A stretch of DNA of 14,297 bases, taken from Candidatus Berkelbacteria bacterium CG_4_9_14_3_um_filter_39_23. Its GTDB lineage: Bacteria > Patescibacteriota > UBA1384 > GWA2-35-9 > CG2-30-39-44. A program made the position numbers and the translations under genes. Below are positions 1 to 5,582 of the stretch, piece after piece. The stretch lies in contig PFTZ01000084.1 of assembly GCA_002789815.1 (NCBI GenBank), positions 1-14,297 of the forward strand, given 5' to 3'. Below the pieces are notes generated by a model, which worked only from the letters and a program-made list of their open reading frames with translations, was not told the origin of the DNA and searched no databases. Position 1 is the stretch's first letter; each line of letters begins with the position of its first letter.

Positions 1-50
1 TTCCGCCGCCACCGAATTTCGTATTTTGCTTTGCAAAATGCGCCACTAAT
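1..50 (-). repeat. Hairpin plus 22-bp dispersed repeat, left copy
   Basis: Read on the minus strand, this is a perfect 7-bp hairpin (ATTTTGC/GCAAAAT, 3-base loop, 23-39) followed by ACGAAATTCGGTGGCGGCGG plus AA, ending at base 1. The same tail with one mismatch lies in the opposite orientation at 1839-1860, also directly after a hairpin. The tail contains the near-palindrome CGAAATTCG. The two copies face outward around the xre/propeller gene pair. The hairpin sequences differ while the tail is kept, which suggests a dispersed structured repeat family. The element may continue beyond the window start. Confidence 0.6.
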
Positions 51-184
51 AAGGAAATTGTGCTTGCCCCGCCCGCCCGTGCGCACACAACAAAAACTCC
101 CTTGTTAAAATTAAAGAAAAGATGTATCCTAATAATATGATTTCAATATAAGTTCGCATGACATTATTTTACCAATAATAGTAT

Positions 185-190
185 TATAAT
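185..190 (+). promoter_or_regulatory. -10 box of xre, predicted leaderless
   Basis: A perfect TATAAT ends 6 bases before the ATG at 197, so the start site would fall on or next to the start codon. No Shine-Dalgarno sequence precedes this ATG. The best -35-like hexamer, ATGACA at 158-163, is 21 bases upstream, which is too far for a classical promoter; CATTAT at 162-167 has the right spacing but a poor match. Confidence 0.5.
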
Positions 191-196
191 ACAAGT

Positions 197-403
197 ATGG
201 CACAAGAGAATAAAATCAGCAAGAACATAAAAAAACTAAGACAAGCCAAAGGCTTGTCGCAAGATCGGTTATCAAAATTAGCCGATGTTTCTTATAATTC
301 AATCATAAAACTTGAAACTGGCGGAATTACTAATCCAACGATTGAAACATTGCAGAAAATCGCCAAAGCATTGGATGTTTCAGTTGATGATTTGTTAAAG
401 TAA
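197..403 (+). CDS. XRE/Cro-C1 family helix-turn-helix regulator
   Basis: This 68-residue protein is essentially a single HTH_3 domain. The pattern is classic: ISKNIKKLRQAKGLSQDRLS as helices 1-2, then LADVSYNSIIKLETGG as the recognition region, then the PTIETLQKIAKALDVSVDDLL ending seen in stand-alone Cro/C1-like repressors. It should bind DNA as a dimer and has no effector domain. The ATG at 197 lacks a ribosome binding site and lies next to a TATAAT box, so the mRNA is probably leaderless. It sits 128 bp upstream of, and collinear with, the membrane propeller gene at 532; repression of itself or that neighbour is inference. It could equally be the antitoxin or repressor remnant of a mobile element, given the flanking inverted repeats. 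Confidence 0.9.
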   Translation: MAQENKISKNIKKLRQAKGLSQDRLSKLADVSYNSIIKLETGGITNPTIETLQKIAKALDVSVDDLLK

Positions 404-485
404 AAAATATTGCAAAAAGCGTCGGGGGGGTAAAATATAAGTAAGGTCGTACGATTTTTAATAATAACCAAATAATTTCTTAAAT

Positions 486-514
486 TAGCTACTAATTTAT
501 TTGATAGCTAGTAA
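486..514 (+). promoter_or_regulatory. Direct repeat TAGCTASTAA upstream of membrane propeller gene
   Basis: TAGCTACTAA (486-495) and TAGCTAGTAA (505-514) are repeated with a 19-bp period, close to two helical turns, just before the ribosome binding site at 519-524. Each copy contains the palindrome TAGCTA. This arrangement suits cooperative binding by a small regulator such as the upstream XRE protein, but that link is speculative. A run of seven G at 424-430 also stands out in this AT-rich spacer. Confidence 0.3.
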
Positions 515-531
515 AAAGAAAGGACAAAAAT

Positions 532-1806
532 ATGGAATACGCAGATAACAACAAATTAAACGAGTCAAATAGCGAAGTCGGTAATCAAGAACAAAGTTTT
601 TCCAGTATACCACCTAAAAATTCCAATCGTAATTTAAAAATATTAGTGGGCGTTTTGATTGTTTTGTTAGTTATCGGCGTTGGCGTAGCCAGTTTTTATA
701 TTTTTGGAAACAAAACTGTTCCCAAAAATGAACTGACAAAGCCTAAAGTTTCAAATCAAATTACGCCAAGCCAACAAAAAAATGACACAATTTTATTTAA
801 TAGAAGTAATGGGATTTATGAAATAAATATTTTAACAAAGGAATTGAAACCTTCAACAAACCCAGCGGACGGCATTATTCAGTTTATTGGTTTGCCCAAA
901 GAAGTAAAAAATAAACAAACTAGCATTTCTTTGACCAGAACCCTTGTGTCTCAAGACAAGACAAAAGCTATTGTAGTTTTCACTACCTTTGACGAAACTC
1001 AAAAGCCAAGCGAATTTAACGGATCACTCCCTACTCTAAAAGCTGATGAATTTATTTGCGATATCGCAACGCAAAAATGCTCTACAACAGATTCTTTAGC
1101 TTCGGCTTATAAAGCAACAGGTCTGGCTGGTAAGTGGTTTGGGGGTGGGATGTTATGGTGGTATAAATGGGATTCAGTAAAAAATCTTTTTTATGGACAC
1201 CTGAGCGGTGAAGGAATTGGTAATGCGTCGCCAGTCTATGTATTTAATTTAAATAATAAGTCGCTTCAGCAAACAACTGGATATAATTCATTAGACGAAA
1301 AAGAAAAACGTGCCGGAGTTCCTGCTGGGGCATTCAGTCCATCTCTCAACAGATTTGTTATGGTGGAATCAAATAATAATAAATGGGATTTGTTGCTTTA
1401 TGAAAGTAATAATCTTTCCGCCCCACTTAAAAAATACGATGTTTCCTCAATGAATGATACAGCATATAACGGAAGCGGTATTTATTCTGTGGTGTGGTCA
1501 GCAGATGAGAAAACCCTCGTTCTTGAGACCAATAAACAAATTTTCACATTAAATTTAGAAAACGGAGAAATAGCTCTAAAGTATACGGATACAACTCAAG
1601 ATGAAAGCGGACTTTGGTTAGATTTTAACGCTGTAGATTTATCGCCGAGTGGAAGATATATCGTTTTTGTTGATTACGATAAAAGGAAAACACTCTATAG
1701 CGAAAACAAACTGGAGACAGTTTTGAAAGCCATTGATCTAAAAGATAATAACAATGTGATAGAATTACTTCACGAAGAAGGTTTGAGTTTGTATTATCAA
1801 CAATAG
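532..1806 (+). CDS. Membrane-anchored protein with propeller-like extracytoplasmic domain
   Basis: This 424-residue protein of unknown function has a Ser/Asn-rich cytoplasmic tail (about 1-34), one strongly hydrophobic transmembrane segment (about 35-59, LKILVGVLIVLLVIGVGVAS), a short linker, then a large outer domain. The outer part contains recurring motifs typical of TolB/PD40-like beta-propeller blades: AFSPSLNRFVMVES (about 263-276), VVWSADEKTLVLE (about 322-334) and DLSPSGRYIVFVDYD. It has no catalytic motif I recognise. The topology is single-pass with the propeller outside. AAAGGA (519-524) sits 7 bases before the ATG, so this start is good. Lysine- and asparagine-rich codon use matches the AT-rich surroundings. 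A surface-exposed binding or scaffold protein is the most cautious reading; a sensor partner of the XRE regulator is possible but unproven. Confidence 0.8.
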   Translation: MEYADNNKLNESNSEVGNQEQSFSSIPPKNSNRNLKILVGVLIVLLVIGVGVASFYIFGNKTVPKNELTKPKVSNQITPSQQKNDTILFNRSNGIYEINILTKELKPSTNPADGIIQFIGLPKEVKNKQTSISLTRTLVSQDKTKAIVVFTTFDETQKPSEFNGSLPTLKADEFICDIATQKCSTTDSLASAYKATGLAGKWFGGGMLWWYKWDSVKNLFYGHLSGEGIGNASPVYVFNLNNKSLQQTTGYNSLDEKEKRAGVPAGAFSPSLNRFVMVESNNNKWDLLLYESNNLSAPLKKYDVSSMNDTAYNGSGIYSVVWSADEKTLVLETNKQIFTLNLENGEIALKYTDTTQDESGLWLDFNAVDLSPSGRYIVFVDYDKRKTLYSENKLETVLKAIDLKDNNNVIELLHEEGLSLYYQQ

Positions 1807-1819
1807 CTAAAAGAGGGCA

Positions 1820-1860
1820 GTGCGCCAGTTTTACTGGCACGAAATTCGGTGGTGGCGGAA
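1820..1860 (+). repeat. Hairpin plus 22-bp dispersed repeat, right copy
   Basis: A 6-bp hairpin (GCCAGT/ACTGGC, 3-base loop, 1824-1838) is followed at 1839-1860 by the same 22-bp tail as the left end, in inverted orientation and with one C/T difference (1853). It lies 14 bases after the stop codon of the propeller gene. It could double as an RNA 3'-end structure for that gene, although no T-run follows. Confidence 0.65.
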
Positions 1861-1885
1861 AAAAATTGGAATCAGAAAGCGAAGA

Positions 1886-1938
1886 CGGGCAAAAATTCCT
1901 GGTGGGGATGACACTCCAACCCTCTTCCTTTTTGCCCG
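1886..1938. repeat. 10-bp inverted repeat with 33-base spacer
   Basis: CGGGCAAAAA (1886-1895) and TTTTTGCCCG (1929-1938) are perfect complements. The spacer contains GGGGATGACAC, which is the reverse complement of the GTGTCATCC start of the repeats near the right end of the window. It probably belongs to the same class of dispersed palindromic elements and lies between the convergent propeller and toxin genes. Confidence 0.45.
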
Positions 1939-1956
1939 CCCGAACGATTGGATTTT

Positions 1957-1985
1957 AAAATTCGAAACGGAATTCGAATTTTTTT
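1957..1985 (+). terminator. Possible AT-rich terminator
   Basis: AAAATTCGAA (1957-1966) pairs with TTCGAATTTT (1973-1982) across a 6-base loop, and the T-run extends to 1985. It is oriented to end plus-strand transcription from the propeller gene before it runs into the convergent toxin gene. The stem is AT-rich and therefore weak. Confidence 0.4.
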
Positions 1986-2009
1986 GAAAGCACACCGCCA
2001 AGAATCACA

Positions 2010-2429
2010 TTATGTTCGTTTGATTAAGTGTATTTTAATAAAACTTTTGATTGCCTCAACAACTTCTTTTTGTAATTTGGCTGGGCTGGACGCAATCCAG
2101 ACAGCAAATTCGTAAAAATTACGCGGATCAACTTTGAGCCAATGATTGTTTTTATACATCAGGAGCATCAGGGAGGTGACTGCGATCCGTTTGTTGCCAT
2201 TTAAAAATGGGTGATTTTTAATCATTAGATAAAAAATAATTGATGCCTTATCAATCAGTGTGGGGTATAAAGAGCGCTTGGCGTAAGTGACAGCTGATTG
2301 TGCTAGGCAATTTTCCAGCTTGCCAGCATAGCGAGATTCAAAAGATGGGATCGGCTCGTCGCCCACTAGTTGTTTTTGGGCTAAAACAAAAGCCACTCGC
2401 TTGACTTCGTCAACAGTAATAAATTGCAT
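2010..2429 (-). CDS. doc: Death-on-curing (Doc/Fic family) toxin
   Basis: This 139-residue protein carries the Fic-fold active-site loop HPFLNGNKRIA at about 73-83. The catalytic His is followed by Asn, Lys and Arg, in the Doc form (N-K-R) rather than the classical Fic form (GNGR). In characterised Doc proteins this loop transfers phosphate to translation factor EF-Tu, while classical Fic proteins AMPylate targets; the NKR variant favours Doc chemistry. The N-terminal helix region (VDEVKRVAFVLAQKQLVGDEP) and the length fit the family. The gene begins 4 bases after the stop of the upstream helix-turn-helix gene and has only a weak ribosome binding site, so translation is probably coupled to the antitoxin. 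Its target here is not known. Confidence 0.85.
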   Translation of the reverse strand: MQFITVDEVKRVAFVLAQKQLVGDEPIPSFESRYAGKLENCLAQSAVTYAKRSLYPTLIDKASIIFYLMIKNHPFLNGNKRIAVTSLMLLMYKNNHWLKVDPRNFYEFAVWIASSPAKLQKEVVEAIKSFIKIHLIKRT

Positions 2430-2433
2430 AAAA

Positions 2434-2709
2434 TTACTCTTTGCCTAAAAGCTTGATTGTTTCGCCAAAGTCTTTGAGCGTTTTGGCGACAGCTCGATCA
2501 ACGGTTTGGGAAGCGCTTTGACTAATTGGCGCGTATATTGGACCTAGATTTGCCCGTTGCACAAAATAATTGCGACCAATTCGTCTCGCCGGTATTTCGC
2601 CTCGTTTTACTTTACGAAACATTTCCACCCTTGAATAGCCCGTTATGCGGGCGGCTTGGGGGAGGGAGAGTAGGTTTGTTTTTGAGTCGGATATATTTTT
2701 AGTGATCAT
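2434..2709 (-). CDS. Helix-turn-helix antitoxin of the Doc module
   Basis: This 91-residue protein has an excisionase/MerR-like DNA-binding domain (HTH_17 type) at about 14-50: LSLPQAARITGYSRVEMFRK, then a wing GEIPARRIGRNYFVQ. The tail at about 66-91 (TVDRAVAKTLKDFGETIKLL) is predicted to be an amphipathic helix, the usual place for the toxin-neutralising segment. The order antitoxin then toxin, the 4-base gap and the dedicated promoter with an inverted repeat all fit an autoregulated toxin-antitoxin operon. Pairing of an excisionase-type domain with Doc differs from the Phd antitoxin of phage P1. The start is ATG at 2709. The predicted transcription start is at about 2709, so the mRNA may be leaderless; an AGGA 11 bases upstream overlaps the -10 box and is a poor alternative. 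Confidence 0.8.
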   Translation of the reverse strand: MITKNISDSKTNLLSLPQAARITGYSRVEMFRKVKRGEIPARRIGRNYFVQRANLGPIYAPISQSASQTVDRAVAKTLKDFGETIKLLGKE

Positions 2710-2715
2710 AAATTT

Positions 2716-2744
2716 ATTATCCTGTTTTGGTTACCAATTGTCAA
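2716..2744 (-). promoter_or_regulatory. Promoter of the toxin-antitoxin operon
   Basis: On the minus strand, TTGACA (2744-2739), a 17-bp spacer and GATAAT (2721-2716) form a near-consensus sigma-70-type promoter. The expected start site, about 7 bases past the -10, coincides with the antitoxin ATG at 2709. Confidence 0.75.
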
Positions 2745-2754
2745 GTGTGGTAAC
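2730..2754. promoter_or_regulatory. Operator-like inverted repeat over the -35 box
   Basis: GTTACCA (2730-2736) and TGGTAAC (2748-2754) are perfect 7-bp inverted arms separated by 11 bp. They surround the -35 box of the toxin-antitoxin promoter, so binding would block RNA polymerase. The natural candidate ligand is the helix-turn-helix antitoxin. The right arm also lies 9 bp from the divergent plus-strand promoter at 2763. Confidence 0.6.
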
Positions 2755-2762
2755 ATCAAACC

Positions 2763-2791
2763 TTGACTTTTGGGGAGAAGTTAGTTATAAT
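2763..2791 (+). promoter_or_regulatory. Strong sigma-70-type promoter
   Basis: TTGACT (2763-2768), a 17-bp spacer and a perfect TATAAT (2786-2791) predict transcription from about 2798. It drives the small GC-rich gene at 2830 and is divergent from the toxin-antitoxin promoter, whose -35 box is only 18 bp away. Confidence 0.75.
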
Positions 2792-2829
2792 AGAATTGTT
2801 TTCAATCTATTCTGCAAGGAGCAGAGAAA

Positions 2830-3030
2830 ATGAAGTATCTCATAGCAGTCGCGGGGCTAGGGGTTGTCTTGTTCTTTTTCAAGGGGTTGTTTTTCTGCCT
2901 CGAGCAAGCGGTTTGGGCGGGCGATGTGCCAGCCCAAATTCGTCTCGGGGTAGAATTCATCGGGGCGGTGGCGCTATGCGCTCTGGTTGTCTGCGGACAA
3001 CTGGAGCACTGGTGCCCTCGTCAGCGATGA
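2830..3030 (+). CDS. Small two-helix membrane protein, unknown function
   Basis: This 66-residue ORF has two hydrophobic segments (about 3-23, YLIAVAGLGVVLFFFKGLFF, and about 41-58, GVEFIGAVALCALVVC) and a short polar tail HWCPRQR, so a small inner-membrane hairpin protein is likely. It has four cysteines. The case for a real gene rests on context: a near-consensus promoter at 2763-2791, AAGGAG at 2816-2821 placed 8 bases before the ATG, and a 14-pair terminator at 3036-3100. Base composition is clearly more GC-rich than the neighbours, with codons such as CTC, GCG and GGG that are rare nearby, which hints at transfer. I recognise no family. The alternative is that the roughly 300-base transcript is a structured non-coding RNA, since high local GC in an AT-rich genome is also an RNA-gene signature; I saw no RNase P, tmRNA or SRP RNA landmarks. 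Confidence 0.55.
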   Translation: MKYLIAVAGLGVVLFFFKGLFFCLEQAVWAGDVPAQIRLGVEFIGAVALCALVVCGQLEHWCPRQR

Positions 3031-3035
3031 ACTTT

Positions 3036-3100
3036 GGGTTTCTGATCGCGTCTCGGAGGCATTTGCCAAGGAGGTAAAAGCGCGGTCAGAGCCCTTTTTT
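3036..3100 (+). terminator. Intrinsic terminator with large loop
   Basis: The left arm 3036-3050 and right arm 3081-3094 form about 14 pairs (two G-U) with one bulged T, followed by six T (3095-3100) and more T-rich sequence. The 30-base loop contains AAGGAGGT, a perfect anti-16S sequence, which is unusual inside a terminator. It ends the transcript begun near 2798. Confidence 0.75.
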
Positions 3101-3173
3101 AATAAAATAATTTTTTCACATCAGAAATTATGGCATTGGGATTTGATTAGAAATTAAATTTGCCTCTTTGCCA

Positions 3174-5549
3174 TTATTCCAAACTATGCGCGAGAACGAT
3201 CTGTTTTTCAATTGAAGACACTAATTTACGCGTTTGCATAATCATATCAGGCGCGATTGAGAGAGAAGTTACACCTGCATTAACCACTAATTCAACAATT
3301 TCCGGGTAGACTGAGACTGCGTTACCGCAAACCGAGGAAGTAATATGATGTTCGCGACATTTTTTAATGACAAAATTCAGCGCGATTTTGACCGCTTTAT
3401 TCCGTTCGTCAAAATGCTCGGACAAATTTGAACTATCACGATCAACCCCCAAAATCAATTGCGTGAGATCGTTTGATCCGATTGAAATTCCGTCTAGCCC
3501 CATAGCGATAAAATCATCAAGTAAAAATACATTGGACGGAACCTCAACCATCATCCAGATTTTGAAATCAGGACCTTGTTTTAATCCGGCTTTTTTAATC
3601 AGTTCTAATGTATTTTTGAGCTCATTGGTGGTGCGCACAAATGGTACCATTATATGCAGGTTGTCAATGCCGTATTTGTCTTGCGCTCTTTTTAAGGCGA
3701 TTAGCTCTGGCATTACTACATCTGGCTCTTTGGTGTACCGAAGCGCTCCGCGAAATCCAATCATCGGATTGGCTTCATGTGGCTCAAAATGGCTTCCGCC
3801 TTTTAGCCCGCGGTATTCGTTGGTTTTAAAATCGCTTAAGCGGTAAATCACCGGTCGGGGCGAAAAAGCTACGGAAATTTTACGCATTCCTTCTTCTAGG
3901 GCATCAATATATTCATCAGTCCTACCACTGGCGATCATGGCTTTGGGATGTTCGCCGAATGAGGCAATCATAAATTCAGCGCGCAACAGTCCCACTCCGT
4001 CAGCTGGCAGTTGGGATAGCTTCTCCGCTTGGTCTGGGTCAGATAAATTTAGGTAAATTTTTGTGCCGGTTATGGGCACAGTAAAGCGTTTTTTTTTGTA
4101 GAAAAATGGATGGGACGAGTGAAAGTGATGCGATTTTATGGCTGGATGGCTTACTTGCCCCTTGTAGATTACTCCATGCGTGCCGTCCACAGTCACAATT
4201 TGATTGTTTCTCAAAATGTAAGTGGCTTGTCCGGTTCCCACTACTGCTGGCACTCCTAACTCACGCGCGATCAGGGCAGCATGCGAGGTAGCTCCGCCGG
4301 TGTCAGTGATAATTGCCCGCACTTTCTTCAAAGCTGGAATGAAGGTCGGTTTGGTCATTTCCGTGACTAGAATTTCGCCGTTTTTTATTTGGGTTAAATC
4401 ATCTGGATTGTGGACCAAATGCACCGGTCCAGTTTCAATTCCTAGCGAGGCGCCTACTCCATGGGCAATTTCGTGTCCCAACGCGCCAGATAAGCCCTTA
4501 ATTCTTTTGTGCTGGCTAGGCAAAGTGGCAGGAGTGTCAATAATGGGCGCTGACTCAAAGAAATATAAAATTTCGTTAGTAAATCCCCATTCAACATTCT
4601 GGGGGAGAGAAAACCGCTTTTCAATGTTTTTACTCCAGCGAAAGAGGGTGCTGATTTCGTCAGGGGATAGTTTGGCGCTCGATCTAGCTTTACCGGCGAT
4701 AGCAGTATGTTTTAGGTTCGCGCCCAGCCTCAGCTTCCATGGTTGAAAGTTGATGACTTGTCTGATCGTTTCGCCGGATTGTTTGTCAAGAATGTATTGG
4801 TCGGGGTTAATGGTGCCTTCATTGATTGGTCCTCCTAGCCCAAGCCCAGCTTCTATCATCATTTCATTTTGGTTACTCGTGATAGGATTGATAGTGAAAA
4901 GGATACCTGATTTTTGCGCATTTACCATTTTTTGAATAATCACCGCTACGCCAACTTCAAAATGACCAAATTGATGCATCGAGCGATAATAGATAGAGGA
5001 TGGAGAAAATATAACCGCATACATTTGTAAAATAGCTTTTTTTAATTGAGTTTCGTTTTTAATGTTCAAAAAAGCTTTTTGTTGTCCAGCAAAGGGGCTA
5101 TGTTTGGGATCAAGCATAGCCGGCGAGAACCTTACAGCCCAAGAGTTTTTAGTTGAATTGAGTTTGACAAGAGTTTCTTTTAGTTCTTTTTCAAATGACT
5201 CAGGGAATTTTTGGGTTAATATCGTTTTTTCTATGATAGTGGACTGCTTTTGGAGTAAGCGAGTATTCTCTGTGTCCAAATCGCGTAGCATAAGGTCAAT
5301 TTTTTTATCCAGCCCGGTATGCTTTAAGAAATTAAAATATACAGCCGACGAAATCACAAAACCAGAGGGGACATTTACCCCTGATTGAATCAGCTCGCCA
5401 ATTTGGGTTGCTTTTTCTCCAACATAGCTGGAAAGCGAGCGGTCAATTTCTTTCAGCCAAAAGATATTTTTGATAACACCCTCCCTGTTATTGATTGATA
5501 GTTGGTAAATTGTATCCCGTTGCTCACGAATCGGTGAGCCGAGAATCAA
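3174..5549 (-). CDS. ppsA: Phosphoenolpyruvate synthase (pyruvate,water dikinase)
   Basis: It should convert pyruvate, ATP and water to PEP, AMP and phosphate in the cytoplasm. Domains run in the usual order over 791 residues: an N-terminal ATP-grasp (about 40-335), a mobile phosphohistidine domain with TDTGGATSHAALIAREL (catalytic His423), and a C-terminal PEP/pyruvate TIM barrel with RLSDFKTNEYRGL, NPMIGFRG, MVPFVRT, GSNDLTQLILGVDRD and catalytic Cys741 in VCGNAVS. The barrel matches PpsA rather than PPDK or PTS enzyme I. The ATP-grasp deviates: RSSAT is RFSPA (140-144), and the conserved Q-x-R-P near its end is E-S-A-P (332-335). The TTG start at 5549 is weak: no ribosome binding site precedes it, and family N-termini usually begin near residue 25-30. 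It starts 33 bases after recA ends and is probably cotranscribed. Confidence 0.9.
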   Translation of the reverse strand: MILGSPIREQRDTIYQLSINNREGVIKNIFWLKEIDRSLSSYVGEKATQIGELIQSGVNVPSGFVISSAVYFNFLKHTGLDKKIDLMLRDLDTENTRLLQKQSTIIEKTILTQKFPESFEKELKETLVKLNSTKNSWAVRFSPAMLDPKHSPFAGQQKAFLNIKNETQLKKAILQMYAVIFSPSSIYYRSMHQFGHFEVGVAVIIQKMVNAQKSGILFTINPITSNQNEMMIEAGLGLGGPINEGTINPDQYILDKQSGETIRQVINFQPWKLRLGANLKHTAIAGKARSSAKLSPDEISTLFRWSKNIEKRFSLPQNVEWGFTNEILYFFESAPIIDTPATLPSQHKRIKGLSGALGHEIAHGVGASLGIETGPVHLVHNPDDLTQIKNGEILVTEMTKPTFIPALKKVRAIITDTGGATSHAALIARELGVPAVVGTGQATYILRNNQIVTVDGTHGVIYKGQVSHPAIKSHHFHSSHPFFYKKKRFTVPITGTKIYLNLSDPDQAEKLSQLPADGVGLLRAEFMIASFGEHPKAMIASGRTDEYIDALEEGMRKISVAFSPRPVIYRLSDFKTNEYRGLKGGSHFEPHEANPMIGFRGALRYTKEPDVVMPELIALKRAQDKYGIDNLHIMVPFVRTTNELKNTLELIKKAGLKQGPDFKIWMMVEVPSNVFLLDDFIAMGLDGISIGSNDLTQLILGVDRDSSNLSEHFDERNKAVKIALNFVIKKCREHHITSSVCGNAVSVYPEIVELVVNAGVTSLSIAPDMIMQTRKLVSSIEKQIVLAHSLE
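5522..5539 (-). other. Perfect 6-bp hairpin near the ppsA 5' end
   Basis: GCTCAC and GTGAGC pair perfectly around a 6-base loop. It lies inside the first ten codons if ppsA starts at the TTG (5549). If translation instead starts after the AGGGAGG at 5486-5480, it becomes a leader hairpin between recA and ppsA. Confidence 0.4.
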
Positions 5550-5582
5550 TGTCAGTTTCTAACAACATTTTACCAAAAAGAA

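Noticed and set aside
288..305. Loss of editing in ValRS because AHD is AHS in the CP1 domain (residues 297-302 of the protein, DNA about 12732-12749)
   Set aside because: The second Asp of the motif (AHSFVD) and the TTRPET loop are intact, and I cannot exclude that Ser is normal in this lineage, so no loss of proofreading is claimed.
2763..3077. 104-codon frame overlapping the 66-residue membrane protein
   Set aside because: It starts inside the promoter (ATG upstream of the -10 box), has no ribosome binding site, and its product is an Arg/Ser/Gly-rich shadow typical of a GC-rich out-of-frame reading.
2798..3100. RNase P RNA, tmRNA or SRP RNA
   Set aside because: None of their landmark sequences is present: no GAGGAAAGTCCGGGC of RNase P, no tRNA-like ends of tmRNA, and no conserved SRP apical loop.
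4222..4746. 174-codon plus-strand open frame opposite ppsA, and similar ones at 3367-3846 and 5062-5388
   Set aside because: They lie wholly antisense to a well-conserved enzyme, have no ribosome binding site or family motifs, and look like mirror frames of ppsA.
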